Shown: positions 33,285-42,204 of the stretch, in pieces | How positions within the stretch are numbered: position 1 is the first letter of the stretch | Layout: each line of letters begins with the position of its first letter | Assembly: GCA_040754075.1 (NCBI GenBank) | Contig: JBFMDH010000038.1 | Location: 1 to 64,000 of the forward strand | From: Acidobacteriota bacterium | GTDB taxonomy: Bacteria > Acidobacteriota > Blastocatellia > UBA7656 | Direction of reading: 5' to 3' | DNA length: 64,000 nucleotides | Made by a program: the position numbers and the translations under genes | Notes under the pieces: model-generated | Told to the model about the DNA's origin: nothing | The model's database searches: none | Seen by the model: the letters and a program-made list of their open reading frames with translations, nothing else

Positions 33285-34430
33285 ATGAGTCGTAAAAAGA
33301 TTCTGCAAATTTGTGTCGCGCTCGGCTTGCTTATTTCAGGAGTCACGCTGCAATCCTTTTCTGCGCGCCAGCCTCAGCAAATGACGGTTCCGGGATGGCT
33401 GCCGAATCAAGCCACCGAAGCAAAATATGTCGGCACCCAAGTTTGCGCCGAATGTCACAGTGCCAAAGCCAAAACCCAACCGCATACACATATGGGCAAA
33501 GCGCTCACCTTTGCCGAAAACAATGAAGTCTTTCGCATCAATAAAAACCTGACTTTTCGCAATGGCAAATACAGTTATCAAATCGCCCGCGAAGGCAATC
33601 AAATCAACTACAGCGTAAGCGATGGAACGAACACCGTATCGGTGCCGGTGCGTTACTGTTTTGGCAATGGCGAAGCCGGGCAAACTTACGTGTTGCAATA
33701 CAAAAATCGTTTTTATGAAAGCCGCTTGAGTTTTTATAACGACATTCGCGGATTGGATTTTACGATGGGGCATTTGCCGACGCCGCCCGCAACCCTGGAT
33801 GAAGCCGTCGGGCGTGAAATGAGTTCCGAAGAGACGCGCAACTGTTTCGGCTGTCATACGACCGGCGCGGTAAACGGCGCAAAATTTCAACTCGACAATT
33901 TTATCGAAGGCGTGGCTTGCGAATCCTGTCACGGGCCTGGCGAAAAACATGTTGCAGCGGTCAGTTCAGGCGCAGAAGGTCAGAAACTCATCTTCAATCC
34001 CGACCGGCTCGATACCGAAGGCATGTCGAATTTTTGCGGCGCGTGTCATCGTTCGTGGGAACAGGTTGTCTTGATGGGGCTGAGAGGCGTGTTGAATGTA
34101 CGCTTTCAACCCTATCGCCTGACCAACAGCAAATGTTATGACACCGAAGACAAACGCATCAGTTGTACGGCGTGTCACGACCCGCACGAAGGGCGCAAAC
34201 ATGACATCGCCTATTACGACGCCAGATGCACAGCCTGTCACAACCCGAAAAACAAGTCTGTGAAAGCGGGCTTCGCGCAAGAAACGAAGCGCCTTGCGGT
34301 GGCTTGTCCGGTCGGCAAAAACAAATGCTCAAGTTGCCATATGCCGAAAATCGAATTGCCTGGTTCGCATTTCAAATTCACTGACCATCAGATTCGCGTC
34401 GTTAAAGAAGGCGAACCTTATCCGAATTGA
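33285..34430 (+). CDS. Multiheme c-type cytochrome (seven CXXCH)
   Basis: A 381-residue exported electron carrier. A signal segment (ILQICVALGLLISGVTLQ) precedes seven heme motifs in order: CAECH, CFGCH, CESCH, CGACH, CTACH, CTACH and CSSCH. The first motif is separated from the others by a beta-rich region of about 120 residues (GKYSYQIAREGNQINYSV) typical of the cytochrome c554/doxx group found in soil bacteria. The ATG at 33285 is chosen so that the signal peptide is N-terminal. It lies 57 nt before a GMC oxidoreductase gene and might accept its electrons; this link is by position only. Confidence 0.9.
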   Translation: MSRKKILQICVALGLLISGVTLQSFSARQPQQMTVPGWLPNQATEAKYVGTQVCAECHSAKAKTQPHTHMGKALTFAENNEVFRINKNLTFRNGKYSYQIAREGNQINYSVSDGTNTVSVPVRYCFGNGEAGQTYVLQYKNRFYESRLSFYNDIRGLDFTMGHLPTPPATLDEAVGREMSSEETRNCFGCHTTGAVNGAKFQLDNFIEGVACESCHGPGEKHVAAVSSGAEGQKLIFNPDRLDTEGMSNFCGACHRSWEQVVLMGLRGVLNVRFQPYRLTNSKCYDTEDKRISCTACHDPHEGRKHDIAYYDARCTACHNPKNKSVKAGFAQETKRLAVACPVGKNKCSSCHMPKIELPGSHFKFTDHQIRVVKEGEPYPN

Positions 34431-34487
34431 TTGGTCAACTGCTGACGCATTTCTGAAAAACACCTGCGGCAATATTTGGAGGAAATT

Positions 34488-36197
34488 TTGATTATTACGC
34501 AGAAGCAAAAAATCTATGATGCGATTATCATCGGTTCGGGCGCATCGGGCGGCATGGCGGCAAAAGAACTCACCGAACGCGGCTTCACCGTTCTGGTTTT
34601 GGAAGCCGGGCCGCCGATTAATCCGGCGCGCGATTTTTCTCAGCACACCTGGCCCTACGAGGATATGTATCGCGGAATGGGTCCGCCGAACTGGCGCGCC
34701 AAAGAACAATGGATGCAGGACACCGCTTCGCATTTCAGCCGCCATTTTTATATTAAAGACACGGAGCACCCTTACACCACAGAACCCGGCAAACCTTTTT
34801 TGTGGGTGCGCGCGCGTGTGGTCGGCGGTAAAACTTTGCACTGGGGAAGATTTTCCTGGCGGCTGTCGGATTTGGATTTCAAAGCCGCCTCGCACGACGG
34901 ATTTGATGTCGATTGGCCTATCGAATACAAAGATATTGCGCCTTATTACGACAAAGCCGAAGATTGGATTGGCGTGAGTGGCAATCGCGACGGCTTGCCG
35001 CATCTGCCTGACGGAAATTTTTTGCCGCCGATGAAACTGACCTGCGGCGAAAATTTAATCAAGAAAGGCGCTGCCAAACTCGGACGCCCGGCAATCACTG
35101 CGCGTGTGGCAATGCTCACGGCAACGCGCGCCCATCACAAAAAATTCAAACGAGCGGCATGCCATTTCTGCGGCAACTGCGGTGATGGTTGCGATGTCGG
35201 CGCGATGTTCAATTCCGTCAATTCAACCTTGCCCGCTGCTGCCGCAACCGGACGCCTGACCTTGAGACCCAATTCGGTCGTTCGCCATCTCATCACCGAC
35301 ACCAACACCGGCAAAGCCAAAGGCGTAGCGGTGGTTGACCGCGTCACTTTTCAGGAGTTGGAATTTTTCGGCAAAGTGATTGTGGTTGCGGCTTCGACGC
35401 TCGAATCGACGCGCCTTCTGCTCAATTCAAAATCGCGTCAACATCCGAACGGTCTCGGCAATTCATCTGGGGTGTTGGGACATTACCTGGTTGACCATTT
35501 CGGCGGCGTCGGTATCTCCGCAACTTTCCCAAGCCTTGCGGGTCGCGAACCGGTCAACGAAGATGGCAAGTCAACCGGACTGTTCATTCCACGATTTCGC
35601 AATTTGAATAAAGAGACCCGGCATCCGAAATTTATTCGCGGTTACGGGTTTGAATGCTGGACGGCGATTGGCATGGGAACCGGCGCGAAAGGGGTTCCGG
35701 GGTTTGGTTCAGATTTGAAAAAGAAAGCGCGTTATTGGTGGACTGCGCCCGCCTATTTTTCGGTGCGCGCGGCGATGCTCTCGCGTTTTGAAAATTATGC
35801 GGAGATTGACCCCGATGGTGTAGTCGATGCCTGGGGCATCCCGGTATTGAAATTCCACATTCAGCATTCCGACAACGAACGCGAGATGGCAAAAGACGCG
35901 CTCGAAAGCGGCGCGGAAATTCTGCACGCGGCAGGCGCGACCAATATCAATGCCGGCGGCGAAATCTCTGCGCCCGGTCGCATCATTCACGAACTCGGCA
36001 CGGCGCGCATGGGCAACGACCCGCGAACCTCTGTGCTCAATAAATTCAATCAACTGCACGATGTGAAAAATGTGTTCGTCACGGATGGCGCGGCATTCGT
36101 CGGTTCGGCAAATCAAAATCCGACGCTGACGATTTTGGCGCTCACGATTCGCGCCTGTGAATATCTCGCCGAAGAATATAAACGCGGTAATTTGTAA
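34488..36197 (+). CDS. GMC family FAD-dependent oxidoreductase
   Basis: A 569-residue flavoprotein oxidising alcohols or sugars. The Rossmann dinucleotide motif is near the start (YDAIIIGSGASGGMAAKEL). WGRFSWRLSD and HFCGNCGDGCDVGA lie in the middle, and the C-terminal GMC signature (HELGTARMGND, then NVFVTDGAAFVGSANQNPTLTILAL) contains the active-site Asn. It resembles gluconate/fructose dehydrogenase catalytic subunits. The start is a TTG at 34488 with GGAGG 5 nt upstream; the frame open from 34476 would begin before this site. No Tat signal is visible, so location depends on the partner. Confidence 0.88.
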   Translation: MIITQKQKIYDAIIIGSGASGGMAAKELTERGFTVLVLEAGPPINPARDFSQHTWPYEDMYRGMGPPNWRAKEQWMQDTASHFSRHFYIKDTEHPYTTEPGKPFLWVRARVVGGKTLHWGRFSWRLSDLDFKAASHDGFDVDWPIEYKDIAPYYDKAEDWIGVSGNRDGLPHLPDGNFLPPMKLTCGENLIKKGAAKLGRPAITARVAMLTATRAHHKKFKRAACHFCGNCGDGCDVGAMFNSVNSTLPAAAATGRLTLRPNSVVRHLITDTNTGKAKGVAVVDRVTFQELEFFGKVIVVAASTLESTRLLLNSKSRQHPNGLGNSSGVLGHYLVDHFGGVGISATFPSLAGREPVNEDGKSTGLFIPRFRNLNKETRHPKFIRGYGFECWTAIGMGTGAKGVPGFGSDLKKKARYWWTAPAYFSVRAAMLSRFENYAEIDPDGVVDAWGIPVLKFHIQHSDNEREMAKDALESGAEILHAAGATNINAGGEISAPGRIIHELGTARMGNDPRTSVLNKFNQLHDVKNVFVTDGAAFVGSANQNPTLTILALTIRACEYLAEEYKRGNL

Positions 36198-36214
36198 ACA
36201 GCGGAGCAAATAAA

Positions 36215-36808
36215 ATGTCGAACAGTTTCATCAGTCAACAATCTTTGCGCGATGCGCCGGGACCGAAACCTGCGAAAAAACTCTATTCGATGGCGGCGCT
36301 GATGCGCGGCAAAAACTTTGCCGGTAATTTTGAAACCGCTGCCGGAAAATATGAATTCGTGTTTGTGCCAACAAGCGCCAGCCTGAATAAAGGCAGGCTC
36401 GAACTCACAGGCAGTTTGGGCATCGCTTCATCGCGCGGCAAAAAACGCCAAGTCACAGGCGTGCGCGCCAGTCTGCTTTCAATTCAAAGCGGACTTGGCA
36501 ATGTGCCCGATGTCATCAAAACGCGAGCACGAGCGGCGGGCGCAAAATCTGCGCTTCCGGTGACTGAAGCCAGCCAGGCGAGCGGTTATGTCGGGGTGAT
36601 GTATATGCGTTTTGCGCCGATTGACGGGAAAGCCCTGGGGCTTGCGATTGATTTGAGCAGTGTGCAACTCAATGCGCGACTTTTTGCCGACAGTCAAATC
36701 GAACGCCAATTGCGCGTGTTGTATTCGGATTTAATCTCACTGAAAGAAGATGCCGAGCAGACTGCTAAAAATTTAGCATCGCTTAATCAGATTTTCGGTC
36801 TCGGATAA
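36215..36808 (+). CDS. Conserved hypothetical protein downstream of GMC oxidoreductase
   Basis: I do not recognise a family. The 197-residue protein follows the GMC gene by 17 nt with GGAG about 8 nt before its ATG, so co-expression is likely. It has no signal peptide or transmembrane segment. Beta-rich central strands (YEFVFVPTSASLNKGRLELT, SGYVGVMYMRFAPIDGKALG) are followed by a C-terminal helical region (LRVLYSDLISLKEDAEQTAK). It does not look like the gluconate 2-dehydrogenase subunit 3 (a Tat-exported helical protein) that usually accompanies GMC enzymes. It may replace that subunit here, but this is untested. Confidence 0.65.
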   Translation: MSNSFISQQSLRDAPGPKPAKKLYSMAALMRGKNFAGNFETAAGKYEFVFVPTSASLNKGRLELTGSLGIASSRGKKRQVTGVRASLLSIQSGLGNVPDVIKTRARAAGAKSALPVTEASQASGYVGVMYMRFAPIDGKALGLAIDLSSVQLNARLFADSQIERQLRVLYSDLISLKEDAEQTAKNLASLNQIFGLG

Positions 36809-36847
36809 CCTTGCACGGGCAAGCAAGTAAAATCAACCGCAAACTAA

Positions 36848-36968
36848 TTTTGGAGTGTGGTGACAAGTCACCGCTTTTGTTTTGCAACCGCAGCCGTAGA
36901 ATACTTACAACCAATCCGAGGTTATCCTGATTTAATCAAAAGCTGCGACCGGTCGCAGCACTCCAAAG
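36848..36968. repeat. palindromic intergenic element with TTTGGAGTG / CACTCCAAA ends
   Basis: The ends are inverted copies (TTTTGGAGTG at 36848 and CACTCCAAAG at 36959). Inside each end is its own palindrome: GGTGACAAGTCACC on the left and GCTGCGACCGGTCGCAGC on the right. The element fills the gap between convergent genes. It resembles REP/BIME or MITE-like units. Confidence 0.75.
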
Positions 36969-36998
36969 CAAGCTCACTCTTTATTTTCGTCACCAACT

Positions 36999-38723
36999 CT
37001 AATTGGTGACGATGCCTTTGCCTTCGACGATGGTGATGTATTTATCGACCGGCACGTTGGTGAAGCGTTCGACTTTGCCGCTCGGTTGTGCCCATTTGAT
37101 TTCAATCCAGTCGAGTTTCGTCGCTTTGCCGATTCCCAGAACTTCGCGCATATCGTGTGACGCAAGATAGCTGCCGCCGCTGGTTTTCATTCTTGATTTT
37201 TTCACGCCGCCCGCCGACCAGGTAATCGTTGAACCAATCGCATCACGATTGCATTTTGCGCCCCGCAAATTTAAGCCTACCCAGTGATTTTCTTTGCCGG
37301 AATTGTTGCGCAACAGCAGCGGCGGTTTGCCGTTATTGGCGACCATCACATCCAATCGTCCGTCATTGTTGTAATCGCCTACCGTAAGCCCGCGCGCCGG
37401 AAAATCTTTTTTAAACACGGGACCGGCTTTGTCGCTGAGGTTTCTCAGTTGCCCGCCCTCGTTATGAAATAACAATAACGGTTCGGCATATTTCACATTC
37501 GCTGCATAGTGTTCAATCATATCGTCGGGGTGTCCGTTGGCTAAAAATAAATCGATGTTGCTGTCATTGTCATAATCGAAAAATTTCAAGCCCCAACCGC
37601 TCAGTAGCCTCGTGGCTTCGGCTACCCCGTTTGGTCTTGCAACATCAGTGAAGGTTTCGTCTTTGTTGTTTCTGTAGAGCGAAAACATCTCCTGGTCAAC
37701 ATTGGCGACAAACAAATCCTGCCAGCCATCATTATCGAAATCGGCAGCGTCTACGCCCATTCCCGAACGCGGCGCACCGTTGGCGCTGAATCCAACTTCC
37801 GAAGCCAGTCCCGCCTCTTCCCATTTGCCTTTGCCGCGATTGATGAACAAGAAGTTTTGCACGGTGTCATTGGCGACAAACAAATCCATCAAGCCATCAT
37901 TGTTGATGTCGGTTGCGACCACACCAAGAGCTTTCCCCAGAGCTTTTTCAATGTCCGTGCCTTTGCCGGTTTCCGTAAACGTGCCGTCGCCGTTGTTGCG
38001 GAAAAGCAGACTCGAAGACGGATTGAAGACACGCGGAATACAGTAATAACGACGACCCAGTTTGTTATCGCCGCAAAAAATATGTTTATTCAACCCGAAC
38101 TGCACAAAGCTACAGAGGAACAAATCGAGCAATCCGTCATTGTCGTAATCTAACCACGCGCCGCTGGTCGTCCAACCCGCTGCTGCAACACCGGCTTTGT
38201 CCGTGACATCAGTAAACGTGCCGTTGCCATTGTTTTTATAGAGAATGCATTTGCCGTAAGCGGTGACCAGTAAATCTTCCCAACCATCATTGTTGTAATC
38301 GCCGACGGTTGCGCCCATTCCGAAAGTGCCGCCCGCGACTCCGGCTTTTTCGGTGACATCGCTAAATGTGCCGTCACGATTATTTTTATAGAGCGCATTG
38401 CGAACCGGTTTTGTCGGTTTGAAAAAATCGCACGCGCCGTAATTGACGAGGTACAAATCCATCCACCCGTCATTGTCATAATCCAAAAAAGCGCAACCCG
38501 GACCCAGGGTTTCCGGCAGGTAACGTTCAGGCGACATGGCGTTATCGTGTACCCAGTTGATGCCGCTTGCCTGCGCCGTAATCTCTTCAAAGATTGGCTC
38601 GCTTGCCGCGCCATTTTGCCAGGCAAAAGCGAGTTGGGTTCCGGCAAAACTGAACAACATCAGTAGCGCAATGGATTTGAAAAAGCGCGTTGGTGAACTG
38701 TTAAGAGAACGAGGTTGGGTCAT
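36999..38723 (-). CDS. Secreted FG-GAP repeat protein with ASPIC/UnbV C-terminal domain (CRTAC1-like)
   Basis: A 574-residue exported protein. After the signal peptide ([17 protein letters not shown]) a seven-bladed integrin-alpha-like beta-propeller is built from FG-GAP repeats. These have calcium-binding loops: [54 protein letters not shown] and DYNNDGRLD. The C-terminal ASPIC/UnbV domain ([31 protein letters not shown]) is typical of CRTAC1-type proteins, very common in Acidobacteriota. Presumed to bind carbohydrate or protein outside the cell; no enzyme motif is visible. GGGAGAAG lies about 10 nt before the ATG. Confidence 0.92.
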   Translation of the reverse strand: MTQPRSLNSSPTRFFKSIALLMLFSFAGTQLAFAWQNGAASEPIFEEITAQASGINWVHDNAMSPERYLPETLGPGCAFLDYDNDGWMDLYLVNYGACDFFKPTKPVRNALYKNNRDGTFSDVTEKAGVAGGTFGMGATVGDYNNDGWEDLLVTAYGKCILYKNNGNGTFTDVTDKAGVAAAGWTTSGAWLDYDNDGLLDLFLCSFVQFGLNKHIFCGDNKLGRRYYCIPRVFNPSSSLLFRNNGDGTFTETGKGTDIEKALGKALGVVATDINNDGLMDLFVANDTVQNFLFINRGKGKWEEAGLASEVGFSANGAPRSGMGVDAADFDNDGWQDLFVANVDQEMFSLYRNNKDETFTDVARPNGVAEATRLLSGWGLKFFDYDNDSNIDLFLANGHPDDMIEHYAANVKYAEPLLLFHNEGGQLRNLSDKAGPVFKKDFPARGLTVGDYNNDGRLDVMVANNGKPPLLLRNNSGKENHWVGLNLRGAKCNRDAIGSTITWSAGGVKKSRMKTSGGSYLASHDMREVLGIGKATKLDWIEIKWAQPSGKVERFTNVPVDKYITIVEGKGIVTN

Positions 38724-38860
38724 GAAAAAACAACTTCTCCCAAGTTTGATGAATGTGTCGGAACCGTTGATGATGAATTAAGATTGACCGTGTCGGCAGC
38801 CTGCGCTTTAAAGCGCGCGATATTTCGCGCCTTTTTATAACCAGGCGACCAACTGAAAAT

Positions 38861-39262
38861 TTAACTGAGCGGCAAGCCTACTTGTCTGGCTTGCGAAGCC
38901 GAATCGCGTGCGCCCCAGCGCCTGTGAATGCGTCCATCTTTCAAGATGAACCATTCCATCGCGACGATTTCATAAGCTTTTCCGGTTGGCTGGTTGCCAC
39001 GAAACGCCTGATTGAAGGTGCCGCGTTCCGTATAACGCGCCGCAACCGTATCACCTTCGCCAATTATTGCATCAACCTGCAATTGAATATTGAATGCCGC
39101 GTGCAACTCTTGCCAAATCGGTACGACAACGTCCATGCCGCCCCAACCGAGCACGCCCTGCACTTCGGCGTCTTCCGAAAACAACTCGCGAAGCCGGTTC
39201 ATATCGCCGCGATTGAACGCTTCGACATAATCGAGAACAATTTTTTTATTGGCTTCGGACAT
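38861..39262 (-). CDS. NTF2-like/SnoaL-like protein
   Basis: A 133-residue cytoplasmic protein of the ketosteroid-isomerase-like fold. The pattern is clear: an N-terminal helix (VLDYVEAFNRGDMNRLRELFSEDA), GVLGWGGMDVVVPIWQELHAAF, then strands (IIGEGDTVAARYTERGTF) and IVAMEWFILKDGRIHRRW at the end. This family includes polyketide cyclases, dehydratases and non-enzymatic partners, and most soil members are uncharacterised. It is a separate small unit between the CRTAC1-like and TPR genes on the same strand. No Shine-Dalgarno is obvious. The specific reaction cannot be assigned. Confidence 0.82.
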   Translation of the reverse strand: MSEANKKIVLDYVEAFNRGDMNRLRELFSEDAEVQGVLGWGGMDVVVPIWQELHAAFNIQLQVDAIIGEGDTVAARYTERGTFNQAFRGNQPTGKAYEIVAMEWFILKDGRIHRRWGARDSASQARQVGLPLS

Positions 39263-39309
39263 CGGTTTTAATCAAAGCCGTGAAACTGATTTACAAAATT
39301 CAAAAATCA

Positions 39310-40584
39310 TTAAGGCTTGGGTTTTTCTTTGGGTTTCTTTTCCGAGTCGGCGCTGATACCGCCGACAGCTTGTGCGCCTTCGCGCCGGGTGCGTTTTTCT
39401 TTATCGAGTTTAACGAACATGGCGCGCTCGCGCGCGGCATCATCTTTGCGACCGGCGCGGGCGTAAGCGCGGGCGAGCGCAAAGCGCATTTCGGGGCTTT
39501 CCGGCGCAAGTTTTACACCGCTTTCCAATTCTTTAATGGCTTCGTCAATCTGCCCCAGATCAGTCAGTACACGACCGAGCGCATTGCGCGTCGCAAACAA
39601 ATTGGGCGCGATTTTTACAGATTGCTCGGCATATGGTTTTGCCGCTTCGGCGTCGTTACGTTTCAAATATTCAAAAGCGATTTGCAATAACGCGGGAATA
39701 TGTGCCGGTGAGATTTTCAATTCCCGCTTAAATTCTTCAAGCGCCTGGTCGGGGCTTTCAATCAACAGGTGCGCCCCATAAGCGTAATGCACGTTGGGCG
39801 CGTCTGGGTAACGCGCTAAGAGTTCCTGAAACGCGCCTTGCGCTTCACCGACGCGGCGCGCTGCCATAAAAAATGCGGCGCGTCCGGCAAGCAAAATGAT
39901 TTCGCGTTTATCGGCAGGCGCTTCCGCAGGTAAAAACGGCATACGCAAAAGATTGATGCCCATCGCTTCAATCACGCTCATGCTCTCATTGCCTTCACGG
40001 GCAAAATCGCGCAATGCTTCATAAGCCAACTCGAATTGTTCTGCGCGAGTCAGCAAAAGCGCAGCGTGAAAACGAACCACATTGGTCAGTTCCTTATTCT
40101 GTCCCAAACCGAGTTGGCGGGCATATTGAATATCGGCGAGCGCCTCGTCGTAATTTTTCAGTTTAAATTCACAAAGCCCGATCATCGCCCAGCCGGGACC
40201 ATTGGTTTTCTGTAAAACCAGTAAATTTCTGAAGGCATCGCGCCCTTCGCCGTAGCGGTCAAGGGTATAAAAAATCGAACCGAGATACCACCAGCCTTCC
40301 ACCCAGTTGGAACTCGCGCGCAACGCCTGATTGTAAAGCACAATGGCATCTTCAAGTCGCCCTTCCTGCCGCGCAGCATCCGCTTGCCTGGAAAATTGTT
40401 CAAATTGCGGATTGGCTTTCGGAGCCGTTTTCGCAGGCGCTTTCCGCTTTGCCCCTTTCGATTGCGCGAAGGTTACAGGCGAAAGGCAAATAACCAATGC
40501 CATAACCAAAAGGACAATGCCCGGTTGTTTGAAATTCGCTCTGACTCTGCCAATATCGCGATTCAAGGCTTTTGTTTTTTTCAC
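39310..40584 (-). CDS. Exported TPR repeat protein
   Basis: A tetratricopeptide-repeat protein with a signal peptide (GIVLLVMALVICLSPVTFAQ) and about eight TPR-like helix pairs. Examples are EDAIVLYNQALRASSNWVEGWWYLGSIF, NAEAAKPYAEQSVKI-type blocks, and DEAIKELESGVKLAPESPEMRFALARAYARAGR. It is a periplasmic scaffold for protein-protein contact. The frame stays open to 40722, but the extra N-terminus translates an 8-nt-unit repeat hairpin, so the GTG at 40584 (VKKTKALN) is proposed; this start is uncertain. It ends in a Lys/Pro-rich tail (KKPKEKPKP). A second TPR gene lies just upstream, and the two look like an operon. Confidence 0.75.
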   Translation of the reverse strand: MKKTKALNRDIGRVRANFKQPGIVLLVMALVICLSPVTFAQSKGAKRKAPAKTAPKANPQFEQFSRQADAARQEGRLEDAIVLYNQALRASSNWVEGWWYLGSIFYTLDRYGEGRDAFRNLLVLQKTNGPGWAMIGLCEFKLKNYDEALADIQYARQLGLGQNKELTNVVRFHAALLLTRAEQFELAYEALRDFAREGNESMSVIEAMGINLLRMPFLPAEAPADKREIILLAGRAAFFMAARRVGEAQGAFQELLARYPDAPNVHYAYGAHLLIESPDQALEEFKRELKISPAHIPALLQIAFEYLKRNDAEAAKPYAEQSVKIAPNLFATRNALGRVLTDLGQIDEAIKELESGVKLAPESPEMRFALARAYARAGRKDDAARERAMFVKLDKEKRTRREGAQAVGGISADSEKKPKEKPKP

Positions 40585-40670
40585 CACAGAGACACAGAAC
40601 CACAGAGGATTGCTAAACATCTCTTTTGCGAATAATTTTTCCGGCTCTGTGCCTTTGTGGCTCTGTGGTT
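40581..40670. repeat. octad-repeat inverted pair (CTCTGTGG family)
   Basis: The left arm reads CCACAGAG, ACACAGAA, CCACAGAG in 8-nt steps. The right arm reads GCTCTGTG, CCTTTGTG, GCTCTGTG. They flank about 34 nt and can form a hairpin. The element lies between the two TPR genes and reaches the proposed start codon of the downstream one. Confidence 0.85.
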
Positions 40671-40718
40671 TTTCCATGTTCATATCTGCTTGTTGATTTC
40701 TTTGCGAAAGACTGCACA

Positions 40719-41930
40719 TCAAAATGGCTTTTTCTCTTCGGGTTTATCGGGCTTCCTGGTTTCCGGCAAAGTTTCGCCGCGATACGCCGGGCCTAAGCCT
40801 TCTTTCGCGCCCGGCGCTTTCGATTGCCGTTCGGCATTGAGCTTTTGAATGATAGCGCGTTCGCGGTCGCCGTCCACTTTGCGTTTCAAACGATAATAAA
40901 CTGTGGCAAGCAAGACGTGCGCTTCAACAAAATCAGGAGCCTGTTTGATGATGTCTTCAAGCATCCGTTGCGCTTCGACGGTTTTGCCAAGCGACATATT
41001 CACATTGGCGATGAAATAAATCACGTTCAGTTCACGCGAGCGCACGCTCAACGCTTTCTGCAAAAATTTCAAAGCTTCTTCGTATTTCTGGTCTTCTTTG
41101 AGCAACATTCCTGAATAGAGATTAGCCTCGAAATCATTGGGATTAATTGCGAGTTCGGCGGTAAAGGCTTTCATCGCGCTTTCGCGTTCGCCTGCGCCAA
41201 GCAAGGCTTGCCCGTGCATCGAATTTGCCGTCGGCAATTGCGGATTGAGCGCGATGGCGCGGGCAAATTCTTTGGCGGCTCCCGGATAATCGCGAATCAT
41301 CAAATAAGCCGACCCCATCAACAAACGCGCTTCGGCGGATTCGCCTTTGCGAAGAATGTAATCAATGAGCACCTGTCCTTTATCGGGTTGATGGTCGCGT
41401 ATGTAAGCCGTGCCGAGCAGATAAGCGATGGTGAGATTTTCCGAAGCCGACGATTCATAAGGCGAAAGCAAAGCGATGACTTTTTTATATTCGCCAAGTC
41501 TCAGGCGACAATCCGCCAACAACAACAAAGGGTTTTGAACCACCGCATCAGCCGACACCAGTTTTTCCAGTTCGCTTGCCGCTTCCGTATACTGCGCCGA
41601 TTTGTAATAAGCCACGGCGAGATTAAAGCGCACACCGGCATTCTGTTTATCGATGGTTAATGCTTTTTTGTATTCTTCGATGGCTTCATTAAAACGACCG
41701 AGCCGCGCATACACCGCGCCAAGGTTGGAACGCGCTTCGATGACCTTGGGATAGAGGGTCAGAAATTTTTTGTACTCTTCGGCGGCGGCTTCCAGATTGC
41801 CCGCCTGGTGCAATTCCATAGCTCGCGTAAAAATTTGTTGCGCTTCTTTGGCTTGTGCAAATGCAAATGGAGCAGCACACAAAGCAGCCGCAACCCACAT
41901 CAGCACAAATTTAATTTTCAGATTGCTCAT
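40719..41930 (-). CDS. Exported TPR repeat protein (second of pair)
   Basis: A 403-residue protein with a signal peptide (FVLMWVAAALCAAPFAFA) followed by about nine tandem TPR units, such as NLEAAAEEYKKFLTLYPKVIEARSNLGAVYARLG and FNEAIEEYKKALTIDKQNAGVRFNLAVAYY. It ends in a charged, Pro-rich tail. This is a periplasmic helical scaffold, similar in plan to the neighbouring downstream TPR protein; the two may be duplicates that diverged. The start ATG has GTAGG about 10 nt upstream. Such pairs accompany secreted VWA or CRTAC1-like proteins in Acidobacteriota, both of which are nearby. Partners are unknown. Confidence 0.88.
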   Translation of the reverse strand: MSNLKIKFVLMWVAAALCAAPFAFAQAKEAQQIFTRAMELHQAGNLEAAAEEYKKFLTLYPKVIEARSNLGAVYARLGRFNEAIEEYKKALTIDKQNAGVRFNLAVAYYKSAQYTEAASELEKLVSADAVVQNPLLLLADCRLRLGEYKKVIALLSPYESSASENLTIAYLLGTAYIRDHQPDKGQVLIDYILRKGESAEARLLMGSAYLMIRDYPGAAKEFARAIALNPQLPTANSMHGQALLGAGERESAMKAFTAELAINPNDFEANLYSGMLLKEDQKYEEALKFLQKALSVRSRELNVIYFIANVNMSLGKTVEAQRMLEDIIKQAPDFVEAHVLLATVYYRLKRKVDGDRERAIIQKLNAERQSKAPGAKEGLGPAYRGETLPETRKPDKPEEKKPF

Positions 41931-42204
41931 CTTAAAGACCTACATACTTGTTTGCGAATAGAAAAACTATACGTTGCCAATGCAGTCGCATCAAGCGGAA
42001 AGTCATTGATAAAAATCGGTAATTTTTTACAAAAGAGCTTAGACACGCAACGCTTGATAAGCTTTCAGTTCCCTGTCTTGATGCCCAAATCCGCATAGCG
42101 TCCACAGGGTTTCTCAATTAGAATAACCGCATCGCTAAAATTTCCCTTAGCGCGTACAGATACGGTTCCACCTTGATTGATTCATCTGCTGAAAGGATTT
42201 CCCT

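Noticed and set aside
33336-33950. Minus-strand open frame opposite the heptaheme cytochrome
   Set aside because: Shadow frame; the plus strand has seven CXXCH motifs and a signal peptide.
36215-36808. Gluconate 2-dehydrogenase subunit 3 as identity of the GMC partner
   Set aside because: There is no Tat signal and the sequence is beta-rich in the middle, unlike that helical subunit.
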